DNA from: Collimonas arenae
GTDB taxonomy: Bacteria; Pseudomonadota; Gammaproteobacteria; Burkholderiales; Burkholderiaceae_D
Direction: 5' to 3'
NCBI RefSeq assembly: GCF_001584165.1
Contig: NZ_CP013233.1
Coordinates: forward strand, 744,001-808,000
DNA: 64,000 nucleotides
Made by a program: the position numbers and the translations under genes. A model generated the notes under the pieces. The model was not told the DNA's origin, did no database searches, and was given only the letters and a program-made list of their open reading frames with translations. This document shows positions 38,201-48,462 of this stretch, one piece after another. Every line of letters starts with the position of its first letter. Within the stretch, counting starts at the first letter, position 1.

Positions 38201-38525
38201 TTTGGCCGTGCGTTATTCGGCACGAGAAGCACCAGCTTATACAAGATTCAAGGGTGTGATTCCTGGTTGGGACAACTCAGCGCGTCGACAAAACAATAGT
38301 TTTTGTTTTGAACACGCTACGCCTGGCGCATTTCAGGCATGGTTAGAGGATGCGATAGAGGAAACCCGACTCCAACAATATGGCGATGAGAGATTAATAT
38401 TTGTTAACGCTTGGAATGAGTGGGCCGAAGGGGCTTATCTAGAGCCCGATCGCCGTTTCGGACACACTTATCTGGAAGCGGTAAAAAACGCATTTGATGC
38501 AGCAAGAGTGCTGAAGAAAAACTAG
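35220..38525 (+). CDS. Three-domain protein: SAM methyltransferase - GT2 glycosyltransferase - WbsX/GH99-like domain
   Basis: The 1101-residue protein starts with a GTG overlapping the wzt stop. Residues about 35-150 are a class I methyltransferase (VLDLASGEGYG at about 44, then VIGVDIS). Residues about 250-340 form a charged coiled coil ending DSRSWRMTAPLRR. Residues about 497-720 are a GT2 domain (VSIILPVFNNL, VADDAST, LNNDVQV). From about 747 a WbsX-type domain follows (LIAFYLPQFHPMPEND, WWGTGFTEWTNV, CWANENWTRRWDG). It probably extends and/or methyl-caps the glycan exported by Wzm/Wzt. No membrane helices are seen. Confidence 0.9.
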   Translation: MKKELDSLEFTGERFVPGAVHGSIELEHLHRYLQASEIAAGKVVLDLASGEGYGSELIAHKALKVIGVDISAEAVAHARKRYAAENLEYMVGSCAEIPLPDASIDMVVSFETIEHHDQHEKMMQEIKRVLRKDGVLLISSPDKYYYSIEPANINPHHVKELYEHEFKQLLEGYYKNITYFGQRVVYGSGIFSESTPTAATGYLLENEKLEKASGILKPVYWIALASDVQLPELPSGVLEQPIADSEITQFWRGLMAERDEKIAHLHNTIASLRDTITGHDGKIAEQQANLKQMLDDQNKVHQNHAIELEKAVGDEQKRNLALASEVSNLRIQLQGIKDSRSWRMTAPLRRIMSMTRVVLLSVSRRILSVYRRLPIGHAAKQGIKNAIFPVFGFGLQRWEPYRQWKVRQEGQHNWPNNNNSRQSVSTSYVPSQLLAAADGVWEWADYGVVKSRIAQAKASRLAQVSPKPLDLIDIAQESLSSAASRVQLPPLVSTPDVSIILPVFNNLKLTLECLLSIAKYSCSDVSYEIIVADDASTDETAQIINSIPNVRLVRNEQNLGFLLNCNRALEHVKGNYVLYLNNDVQVTAGWLSALLNTFVTHPNVGAVGPRFVYPSGHLQEAGVAFRPDGTADMIGLNDDPAKERFSYVRRVDYVSGACLLLPTKLAKQIGGFSEEYLPCYCEDSDLCLSVQQAGYYVYYNPAATIVHHLSKTTGAVDDSFKMRCIYKNLNTLQNKWHDRLEKSIDPKLIAFYLPQFHPMPENDKWWGTGFTEWTNVSKAHPNFVGHYQPRLPADLGYYDLRLSEVMEQQAELARRYGVEGFCFYYYWFDGKRLLDRPIEQMLESGKPDFPFCLCWANENWTRRWDGQDHEVLMAQSHSVEDDTAVILDLIRFFRDQRYIKIDGRPLLLAYRVTLFPDFAQTAARWRTICREQGIGEIYIAMVESFELVHANTHPSEFGCDAAVEFPPQGLAEQKKPSGAVINPNFAGGVADYRDLAVRYSAREAPAYTRFKGVIPGWDNSARRQNNSFCFEHATPGAFQAWLEDAIEETRLQQYGDERLIFVNAWNEWAEGAYLEPDRRFGHTYLEAVKNAFDAARVLKKN

Positions 38526-38548
38526 ACGGAACCGAAGGTTAAGGACGC

Positions 38549-39685
38549 ATGAGTACTTTGATAAAAAAAGCAGCTTTGGTAGGACACCCCTACGCTCCGA
38601 TTGGCATGGGAGAGCATATTCGCACCACTTATCGCGCTCTTCGCAGTATCGGTGAGTCACCAGCCATCACAGACGTTTACAAACTGCAGCATCCGGATGC
38701 ATCGGAAACACTGGAATTTTCTGGGGCGTGCACGGACGAGCCCGCTGGCATCAATGTTTTCCATATCAATGGGGATGAGGTTGAGCAAGCGCTAAAGCAT
38801 TTATCGGCCGTAAGGGAGATGAGCGGCTATAACATTATTTACCCACTCTGGGAGCTGGCGAAATATCCGGAAGGATGGGCGAAGCAATTGGATCGCTTCG
38901 ACGAAATCTGGGCGCCATCGAAATTTATCCAGAGCAGCTTGGAAGCAGCCTGCGATAAACCCGTTGTTCACATGCCATTGGCATGCGAAGTAGGGCTGAG
39001 TTCTTTTTTGGGCAGACGTTATTTTTCGATCCCAGAAACAGATTACACATTCCTGTTTTTTTATGATCTGCGTTCATATTCGACCCGAAAAAATCCCGAG
39101 GCAGTAGTAAATGCCTTCCGGAATCTGTTGTCAAAACGCCCTTATTCCAAGATACATCTGGTTATCAAGGTTAATGGTGTGGAGACGAATCCGGAGGCGT
39201 TTAATGATCTATGCAAGACATTGGGCGATCTGAAACAGCATGTCACCCTCTTTCAGAAGATGATGACCAGCAATGAAGTGAAGAATCTTGTGCGTTGCTG
39301 CGATTGCTTTGTCTCGCTTCATAGGTCCGAAGGATTCGGATTCGGTATCGCAGAGGCAATGGCGCTCGGCAAGCCGGTTATTGCAACTGCTTACTCCGGC
39401 AACATGGATTTCATGGCGCCGCAAACGGCATACGATATCGACTATAAGTTGATTCCGCTAAACGAAGGCGATTATCCACACCATGACGGCCAAGTATGGG
39501 CTGATCCGGATTGGGAGCAAGCCAGCTTTCAGATGATTAATTTAGTTGACGATCCAAATCAAGGTCGTTTGCTAGGGAGGCGTGCTCAAAATCATATGAA
39601 ATTGAATTTTAATTATCGTTCTACCGGCTTGCGATATACAAATCGCTTTGAAGGTATTTTACTGAATAAAGTAAGGCACAATTAA
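38549..39685 (+). CDS. GT4-family glycosyltransferase
   Basis: A 378-residue GT-B fold enzyme. The N-terminal half has a nucleotide-like loop GHPYAPIGMGEHIR, and the C-terminal half has the GT4 signature SLHRSEGFGFGIAEAMALGKPVIATAYSGNMDFM with the donor-binding Glu residues. It lies 23 bases after the fusion gene on the same strand. The sugar donor cannot be read from sequence; GDP-D-rhamnose or a GDP-mannose relative is plausible because manC, gmd and rmd are in the locus. Confidence 0.88.
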   Translation: MSTLIKKAALVGHPYAPIGMGEHIRTTYRALRSIGESPAITDVYKLQHPDASETLEFSGACTDEPAGINVFHINGDEVEQALKHLSAVREMSGYNIIYPLWELAKYPEGWAKQLDRFDEIWAPSKFIQSSLEAACDKPVVHMPLACEVGLSSFLGRRYFSIPETDYTFLFFYDLRSYSTRKNPEAVVNAFRNLLSKRPYSKIHLVIKVNGVETNPEAFNDLCKTLGDLKQHVTLFQKMMTSNEVKNLVRCCDCFVSLHRSEGFGFGIAEAMALGKPVIATAYSGNMDFMAPQTAYDIDYKLIPLNEGDYPHHDGQVWADPDWEQASFQMINLVDDPNQGRLLGRRAQNHMKLNFNYRSTGLRYTNRFEGILLNKVRHN

Positions 39686-39747
39686 TCTCATAATTATTGC
39701 TTTAGTAGAAAATTAGATGGACAACGTTTCAGATTGCCAAAAACTAA

Positions 39748-41892
39748 ATGAAGTATATTTCTCAAAATAAGGCAACGCCTTCTATTTTTTATTGTTACTA
39801 ATTGCATTTGCTATTTATATTTTTATTTCCAATTCAATTGGAAGTCCCATTTTTGGTTCGGATGAATATGCTTTTTAATCAGCGGGAAATATATTGATGA
39901 TTTGAGGAGACTTTATGAATTAGATCCAGAATTGCAGCAAATTTCTAATTTGTTGTTTTTTCAAATTATTCACCATATAAGTAATTTTTCTGGAGATAAT
40001 TTTGTTCATATTTTTCGAATTATGCACGCCGCAGAATATGTTTTTGCAGCATGGATACTATATAAAACTTTCATAGGAATAGTTGGACGAAATAACGCTT
40101 TACTGGCGCAAGCATTTTTTTGCTACTGCCAACTTCTATATATATTCAGGCAGTAATGCCTGAGATTGACTTGATTGTGGTTGCAGCGCTTCTCGGATAT
40201 ACAATGATCGTTGTTTATCCGATCCGTCCGTCCTTTGGCGCCATACTGGCAGGTTTTTTCATCGGTATTGCAATACTTATTAAACCGCACGGTATTGCTT
40301 TATTAGTTGCAACGATTGTTGCAATAATTTTCATATCGTATTTCAAACTAGTTGATGGGAAGTGGAGAACGTTAAAGTCTGTAGTCTTTCTACTGCTCAG
40401 TTGTTATTTCACTTTAATATGCATTTGGCGATTATGCAGCCATGAGTGGTCAATCGACCCATCCGTTGCACTAGGTTTGAAATTTTATGGAAATTATTTA
40501 AAGTCACCAGTTCCTACAATTACCTTATCAACAAAAATTTTAATCGCAATTCGTTATGCAGTTGCGCATATCTTAGTAATTGGCCTTGTTTTTTGTCCGG
40601 TATTTGTTTGGATGTATTCCATTTTAGAAATTAAATTCAAAAATGTAAATCGTAGCTATAGCGTAATATTTAATGCGGAATGTGTTGCGGCGATTTTCTT
40701 ATTGGCCATGACGTTGTCGCATATAGCAATGGTGGCTTGGTTTACGGCAGGAGCCGTTACCGTTAACGCCGGAGAGATTGGTCGTTTGCATGGGAGGTAT
40801 TTAGGGGCCGCTATATCTTTTTTCCATTTTTGTATTTTTTCGGAATAAGATCCCTTGGAGAAAAAGAAGTTAAAAAAATAGATTGTTTGGCGGATTAATA
40901 ATAATTTCTTGTATATTTTTTGTCTTTGATAAATTTAAGATTTTTCCTTGGGACTATCCATTATTATTTACTTTTTTTAAGCCGGGAAATAATTATTCAT
41001 GGGATTATCCAGGCAGCTTTAAGTATCTTGATGTATTTGTCTTGTCGGTAATAATGATGGGGTTGATTTTATCTTTATTTAATTTAAAGATTTTCAAAAA
41101 AGTTCTATTTTTACAGATTTTTGTTATTTGTATTATTGGCTGTGCTCAGACATATAATTGGGTGTCATTTCATACAAAAGATAAAAAAAATATCATGGAT
41201 TATGCTGGAGCCATAAAGACAATGGTTTCAGGAAATGATGCTGGGAAAGGTATCTTTATTTCGAATGATCGTTTCGGCCTTGCTTCATACGCCCTATTCG
41301 GCTTGGCCAATTCCCCTAAAGTGCTTGAAAGGGCATTGGGTAGTACGATTACACAGACCGATATTGCCGGTGCAGAATGGGTGCTGTTATTTGGAAATTA
41401 TTCTACTGATTTTAACTATCGAAATGCAATTGCATTAGGGTCATATAAATTTTTCCGCTTAAGAAACAAATTTCTGTTGAAAAAAAAGAGAAGCCAGAGC
41501 TTACGTTGAATCAGCCAATTCTGGTTTCGCTATCATCGATTAGCAACGACGTGGATTTGATCGGATTTAATGTCCCCGAGGAATGGGGAGCTTGGTCCGC
41601 CAGGTCAGATACGGTAATTGACCTTCCCGTTCAAGTACATGGTCGGCTCAAGTTAAGATTGTTTGCTTGGACTCTTCCTGAAAACCTGAATCAAGCACTT
41701 GGCATTACAATTGGTGGCGAGACCGAAAATATAAAACTAGCGGATGCCGGAAAAGAATATGAGGTTGTATTGAATGTGCAGCATGTAACAGATCGTATTT
41801 TATTAAAATCCGCTATCTTCCATCCATCCAATTCCAGTCGCGATATGGGAGTGGCCATTAGCCACATTTCAATTGAATGGATAGGAGGATAA
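39748..41892 (+). CDS. GT-C-type membrane glycosyltransferase with C-terminal DUF7024-like domain (six missing bases)
   Basis: Four overlapping ORF fragments in several frames read as one 716-residue protein if one base is restored at each of six places: T-runs at 39785-39790, 39872-39876, 40115-40121 and 40818-40823, a G near 40885 and an A near 41462. The product starts MKYISQNK, has about ten hydrophobic helices with an acidic pair after the first (FGSDEYAF), as in GT-C enzymes, and ends in a soluble beta domain (FNVPEEWGAWSARSDTVIDL) resembling DUF7024. The region is strongly AT-rich. The next gene makes the likely lipid-linked donor. Confidence 0.72.
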
Positions 41893-41940
41893 TTTTTTCT
41901 CGAAGATATATTAAACATTTGAGAAACTATTAAATTGAAC

Positions 41941-42942
41941 ATGATAAATTCATATAATACCCAATTCATAGCGGTGGTGATCCCGAGTTACAAGGTGACA
42001 AAGCATATTTTGGGAGTTATTTCTGCAATAGGACCCGAAGTATCTCGTATCTATATTGTGGACGATAAATGTCCAGATGAATCTGGTAATTATGTCGAAG
42101 CTCATTGTACAGATTCCCGGGTAATAGTAATACGGCACGAACAAAACCTGGGTGTTGGTGGAGCTGTGATGAGCGGTTATCGGCAGGCAATAAAGGATGG
42201 TGCCGAAGTTATAGTAAAGGTTGATGGCGATGGCCAAATGGATCCAGCTTTAATACCAAATTTTGTTGGTCCCATTCTTGCTGGTGAGGCAGATTACACG
42301 AAAGGAAATCGTTTTTTTGATCTAGAGGAAATTCGATCGATGCCTCCCGTTAGAATATTTGGAAATGCAGCTCTTTCTCTACTAACCAAGTTGTCTTCAG
42401 GATATTGGGATTTGTTTGATCCCACTAACGGGTACACAGCAATTCATGCCGACGTTGCGAGCCATTTGCCATTTGATAAAATCAGCAAGCGCTATTTTTT
42501 CGAAACTGATATGTTATTTCGTTTAAATATATTACGTGCTGTTGCGGTTGATGTTCCAATGGATGCGTCCTATGGCGAAGAAGTAAGTAATTTAAAAATA
42601 TCAAAGATAGTTGGTGAATTTTTAATAAAACATTTACGAAATTTTTCTAAGCGAATTTTCTACAATTATTATTTACGCGATATATCGCTTGCCTCTATTG
42701 AATTGCCTATTGGTATTTTTATGTTTTTGGCAGGTGGTATTTTCGGCGGTTGGCATTGGGCGATCTCCGCGAAAGAGGGACTGGCAACGTCGGCTGGTAC
42801 GGTCATGCTTTCTGCGTTGCCAATTCTGATGGGACTTCAATTAATACTCGCTTTTTTGGCTTATGATATTGCAACGGTCCCGACAAGGCCGAAGCATAAA
42901 AAATTTTTAAATAGAAAAATATTGAAAAAAAATAATGATTAA
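41941..42942 (+). CDS. GtrB-like polyprenyl-phosphate glycosyltransferase (GT2, DPM1-like)
   Basis: A 333-residue protein from the ATG at 41941 (a TTG two codons upstream is possible). The GT2 domain has AVVIPSYKV, YIVDDKCPD and the metal motif KVDGDGQMDPAL. Two C-terminal membrane helices follow about residue 240 (LPIGIFMFLAGGIFGG and LPILMGLQLILAFLAY). This layout fits enzymes that charge undecaprenyl phosphate with a sugar at the inner leaflet. It sits 48 bases after the GT-C gene and overlaps gtrA by 8 bases, forming a Gtr-like trio. Confidence 0.9.
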   Translation: MINSYNTQFIAVVIPSYKVTKHILGVISAIGPEVSRIYIVDDKCPDESGNYVEAHCTDSRVIVIRHEQNLGVGGAVMSGYRQAIKDGAEVIVKVDGDGQMDPALIPNFVGPILAGEADYTKGNRFFDLEEIRSMPPVRIFGNAALSLLTKLSSGYWDLFDPTNGYTAIHADVASHLPFDKISKRYFFETDMLFRLNILRAVAVDVPMDASYGEEVSNLKISKIVGEFLIKHLRNFSKRIFYNYYLRDISLASIELPIGIFMFLAGGIFGGWHWAISAKEGLATSAGTVMLSALPILMGLQLILAFLAYDIATVPTRPKHKKFLNRKILKKNND

Positions 42943-43300
42943 TCGGCAATTTGCTATATTTGTTATGGGAGGTGTGATTTCTGCATTGATAGATATTGGC
43001 TCAATGCAGATTTTGATTGTGTTGGGAGCTGATAAAATATTGGCGACATCAATAGGCTTTTTTTCGGGACTATTATTTAATTATATTTTTCATGCTCGGA
43101 TGACGTTCAAATCAAAATCATCTATTTTGGTTTTATGTCGATTTTTAATTGTTGTTAGTGCGAATTATTTGATTACAATCATATTGGTTTATTGTTCTTA
43201 TTCCATTTTTCATCAAAATGCCTTACTTGGGAAGATTGTGTCTTTGCCGATTGTGGCTATTAATGGGTTTTTACTTAGCAAATATTGGGTTTTTAAATGA
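42935..43300 (+). CDS. GtrA-family membrane protein (putative lipid-linked sugar flippase)
   Basis: A 121-residue protein with four hydrophobic helices and the GtrA pattern FVMGGVISALIDIGSM, GFFSGLLFNYIFHARMTF and the final LLSKYWVFK. GtrA proteins are thought to move Und-P-sugars across the inner membrane. It overlaps the GtrB-like gene upstream and the GNAT gene downstream (ATGA), so the cassette is translated as a unit. Base composition is AT-rich like its neighbours. Confidence 0.92.
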   Translation: MINRQFAIFVMGGVISALIDIGSMQILIVLGADKILATSIGFFSGLLFNYIFHARMTFKSKSSILVLCRFLIVVSANYLITIILVYCSYSIFHQNALLGKIVSLPIVAINGFLLSKYWVFK

Positions 43301-44154
43301 TAACTTTTGCAATGATTGATTTCGATAAGGAATCGCTGAATAAATATTCGAATCTTTTTTCGGAATGTTTTCCCGATGCCTCCAAATTCAGTTTTGAGTA
43401 TTTAAAATGGCTGTATTGCGATAATCCAAATGGTAGGGCGATAGGTTTTGATGCCTGGGATGATGATCAATTGGCAGCTCACTATGTGTGCGTGCCGACC
43501 AGAGTGAAAATTAGAGGGAGAGAATGTAATGTTTTACTTTCTCTTAATACCGCGACACATCCCAAATACCAGGGTAAAGGGTTGTTTACGAAATTGGCCG
43601 AGATGACCTACGATGCAGGAGCGAGTAAGGGGTTTGATGGTATATATGGTGTTGCAAATGCCAATAGCACCCCGGGTTTTGTAAGAAAACTTGGATTTCA
43701 ATTAATAGAACCTTTAGAGGCCAGGGTGGGTTTTGGTGCGCTCAATATCAACATGAGCAATGCTTCTGATATTCAGTTTGAGCGTATATGGTCTGAGTCA
43801 AGCATTTCGTGGCGGTGTAATAACCCCAATAATTCCGTATATAGCCACGAAGATGAAAAATCGATAAAATTTTCTGCCTCTGCAATGGGTAATGGATTGC
43901 CCGTCTATGCGGAATTACCCAAAGATTGTGCTCAATATAAACGAAATATAAAAAAAAATAACATTTTGTCGCCGATAAGATTGTTTATTGGATTGACTCC
44001 AACTGGAACATGCAGTTTCGGAAGTTATTTCAATATTCCTCAGCGTTTTCGTCCTTCGCCGTTAAATTTTATCTATCGATCGCTGTTGCAAGATGTTGCT
44101 CCGTTGGAGCAAGGGACAATTAGTTTTTCATTTTTGGATTTTGATGCTTACTGA
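43297..44154 (+). CDS. GNAT-family N-acyltransferase, probably acting on sugar
   Basis: A 285-residue protein with an N-terminal GNAT domain. The CoA-binding loop is in THPKYQGKGLFTKLAE, followed by YGVANANSTPGFVRKLGF. The C-terminal 130 residues are less clear and may be a degenerate second GNAT-like fold. It lies between gtrA and the PIG-L deacetylase and overlaps both, so I infer it re-acylates an amino sugar after deacetylation. The acyl donor is unknown. Confidence 0.8.
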   Translation: MITFAMIDFDKESLNKYSNLFSECFPDASKFSFEYLKWLYCDNPNGRAIGFDAWDDDQLAAHYVCVPTRVKIRGRECNVLLSLNTATHPKYQGKGLFTKLAEMTYDAGASKGFDGIYGVANANSTPGFVRKLGFQLIEPLEARVGFGALNINMSNASDIQFERIWSESSISWRCNNPNNSVYSHEDEKSIKFSASAMGNGLPVYAELPKDCAQYKRNIKKNNILSPIRLFIGLTPTGTCSFGSYFNIPQRFRPSPLNFIYRSLLQDVAPLEQGTISFSFLDFDAY

Positions 44155-44941
44155 TATAGAAGATCCTGCCGCTCTATTTTTCTTTGCTCACCAAGATGAC
44201 GAGTTTGGAATTTTTCAAAAAATCATTGATGAGTCAGTAAAGGGGAACCGCATCTTCTGTGTATATCTTACCGATGGCGTGGTCACTGGTATGGACACAA
44301 CTTCAGAGCGCCGAAACCGAGAAACATCGAGGGTATTGAGTAGCTTCGACGTGCAGCAAAGCGATATTTATTTTGCTGGGGACACATTATCAATTTCTGA
44401 TGGCACTTTAATTGATAATCTGGAGAAGGCTGCTGATTGGATACGACGCTGGTTACCAAGATTTTCGCAGGCTAATGTGGTTTACGTACCGGCTTGGGAA
44501 GGCGGACATCACGATCACGACGCGTTGCACGCATTGGTCATAAGTATCATAAGAGATGCAAAATTGCAGTGTGAGGTCAAACAATTTCCACTTTACAATC
44601 GGTATGGGTGTAGAGGCCCTTTTTTTAGAGTGTTCTTTCCACTTCTACGTAATGGAAAAGTTGAGGCTGCTAAAATTTCTTGGCTAAATCGCCTTCGTTT
44701 TTTGAAACATTGCCTGAGTTACCCATCTCAAATGAAAACATGGGTGGGGCTATTTCCATTTGTTTTCCTGCACTATTTGATCAGCGGTAGACAGATTCTT
44801 CAATCTACCTCGTATCAACGGATATTTCAGAAGCCGCACGATGGGGTGCTTTATTATGAGAAGCGTGGTTTTTCCTCATGGGAAAAAATGTCTCAACGCA
44901 TCGAGAAGTGGCGGCACGATTTTGGTTGCGATGTTTTGTGA
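44144..44941 (+). CDS. PIG-L/LmbE-family N-acetyl sugar deacetylase
   Basis: A 265-residue zinc-deacetylase-like protein from the ATG at 44144. The zinc motif FFAHQDDE (residues 11-18, with family ligands H, D and D) and a later GGHHDHDALHAL match the PIG-L signature. It overlaps the GNAT gene by 11 bases and is followed by gmd after 39 bases. The pair suggests replacement of an N-acetyl group by another acyl group on a glycan or lipid-linked sugar. Confidence 0.88.
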   Translation: MLTDIEDPAALFFFAHQDDEFGIFQKIIDESVKGNRIFCVYLTDGVVTGMDTTSERRNRETSRVLSSFDVQQSDIYFAGDTLSISDGTLIDNLEKAADWIRRWLPRFSQANVVYVPAWEGGHHDHDALHALVISIIRDAKLQCEVKQFPLYNRYGCRGPFFRVFFPLLRNGKVEAAKISWLNRLRFLKHCLSYPSQMKTWVGLFPFVFLHYLISGRQILQSTSYQRIFQKPHDGVLYYEKRGFSSWEKMSQRIEKWRHDFGCDVL

Positions 44942-44977
44942 CCAACTTTTGAATTTTTAAATAACTGAATAAATTAA

Positions 44978-46866
<1,889 letters not shown>

Positions 46867-46876
46867 AATAGAAATC

Positions 46877-48298
46877 ATGCTTATTCCTGTCATCTTATGC
46901 GGCGGTGCCGGTTCCCGCCTTTGGCCAGTCTCCCGAGAAATGCATCCAAAGCCATTTATCCGTCTGGAAAATGGCCAAAGTCTGTTGCAAAGTGCTTGGC
47001 TGCGCGGTGCAAATCTGCCGGGCGTGAAGGAAGTTCTCACCGTAACGAACCATGAACTTTTCTTCAAGACGGAAAGTGAATATCGTGAAGTGGCGGGCAA
47101 GGCGCCGAAAAACCTGGCGAACAGTTTCATTCTGGAGCCGTTCGGACGTAATACTGCGCCTGCAGTTGCTGCGGCTGCGTTGCAGATCGCTGCGATGCAT
47201 GGCGAAGATACGCTTATGCTGGTATTGGCCGCAGATCATCTGATCGCCGATCGCGAGGCATTCTCGTTGGCGGTATCCAAGGCAATGGAGCTGGCTCAAG
47301 GCGGTAAGCTGGTGACTTTCGGCATCACGCCGGAAGCACCGGAGACTGGTTTTGGTTATATCGAGGCGGCCGGCAACTCCGTATTGCGCTTCGTCGAAAA
47401 GCCGACGCTTGAAAAGGCGCAGGAGTATGTGGCTTCCGGTTCCTATTTGTGGAATTCCGGCATCTTCTGTTTCTCTGCCGGGACGTTGTTGCGGGAAATG
47501 GCGTTGCACTGTCCGGCCATTCTTGAAGCGACGCGTACATGCATTGCGCAAGCCGACAAATCCGAAGGCAATGGCTACATCAAAACTGAATTGGCGGCGG
47601 ATGACTTCAGTCAGGTGCCCGACGATTCGATTGACTATGCTGTCATGGAGAGATCCAAAAATGTCGCGGTGGTACCGTGCAGCATCGGCTGGAGCGATAT
47701 CGGTTCATGGTGCGCGCTTGGCGATCTGATCAGCCCTGACGATGGCGGCAACCGGATTGAAGGCGATGTCATGATTCACGATGTGACCAATAGCCACATC
47801 AAGAGCCATGAGCGCATGATCGGTGTTGTCGGCGTCGATAACCTGATCATCGTCGATACGCCGGATGCCCTGCTGGTAGCTGATCGCAGCCGCGCGCAGG
47901 ATGTCAAACACCTCTATTCGCAACTCAAGTCGCAGGGTCATGACACGCACAAGATCCACCGCACCGTGCATCGTCCGTGGGGCACTTACACGATCCTGGA
48001 AGAAGGGCCGCGTTTCAAGATCAAACGCATTGTGGTGAAACCGGGAGGGCATCTTAGTTTGCAGATGCACCATCATCGCAGCGAACACTGGATCGTCGTA
48101 AGCGGCATGGCGCGGGTGATCAATGGCGACAGGGAGTTGTTCGTCAATTCAAACGAGTCAACTTATATTCCTGCTGGGAACAAGCATCGCCTGGAAAATC
48201 CCGGCGTGGTTGATCTCGTGATGATCGAGGTGCAAAGCGGCGATTATCTGGGCGAAGATGATATCGTGCGCTTCGACGATATTTACGGCCGGAAGTAA
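46877..48298 (+). CDS. manC: Mannose-1-phosphate guanylyltransferase / mannose-6-phosphate isomerase (ManC)
   Basis: A 473-residue bifunctional type II enzyme. The N-terminal GMP domain has PVILCGGAGSRLWPVSR and FILEPFGRNTAPAVAAAA. The C-terminal cupin has HRPWGTYTILEEG, VVKPGGHLSLQMHHHRSEHWIVVSG and NESTYIPAGNKHRLENPG with His metal ligands. It supplies GDP-mannose to gmd together with manB at 54850. A strong intrinsic terminator follows. Confidence 0.96.
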   Translation: MLIPVILCGGAGSRLWPVSREMHPKPFIRLENGQSLLQSAWLRGANLPGVKEVLTVTNHELFFKTESEYREVAGKAPKNLANSFILEPFGRNTAPAVAAAALQIAAMHGEDTLMLVLAADHLIADREAFSLAVSKAMELAQGGKLVTFGITPEAPETGFGYIEAAGNSVLRFVEKPTLEKAQEYVASGSYLWNSGIFCFSAGTLLREMALHCPAILEATRTCIAQADKSEGNGYIKTELAADDFSQVPDDSIDYAVMERSKNVAVVPCSIGWSDIGSWCALGDLISPDDGGNRIEGDVMIHDVTNSHIKSHERMIGVVGVDNLIIVDTPDALLVADRSRAQDVKHLYSQLKSQGHDTHKIHRTVHRPWGTYTILEEGPRFKIKRIVVKPGGHLSLQMHHHRSEHWIVVSGMARVINGDRELFVNSNESTYIPAGNKHRLENPGVVDLVMIEVQSGDYLGEDDIVRFDDIYGRK

Positions 48299-48314
48299 GT
48301 CTCGTTGTGTTTCT

Positions 48315-48344
48315 GATGCCTCAATGCGTTTTGAGGCATCTTTT
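48315..48344 (+). terminator. Intrinsic terminator after manC
   Basis: GATGCCTCAA pairs exactly with TTGAGGCATC (10 bp) around a six-base loop and is followed by TTTT. It lies 16 bases after the manC stop and should end the unit, so the three GT2 genes downstream may have their own promoter in the 164-base gap. Confidence 0.85.
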
Positions 48345-48462
48345 CCTTAAACTGGGCCTTCAGCCCGGTGTCACCACATTTTAGTATATTTATTTCTGTC
48401 GTCGCCGTCCTGACGATGTATTGTGTCGCCTCTTGCAGGAATTAACGATTCGTTGATCAATT

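Noticed and set aside
41506..41892. Separate 128-residue gene starting at a TTG
   Set aside because: One missing base near 41462 joins it to the GT-C gene in frame, and the frame upstream of the TTG stays open as a linker.
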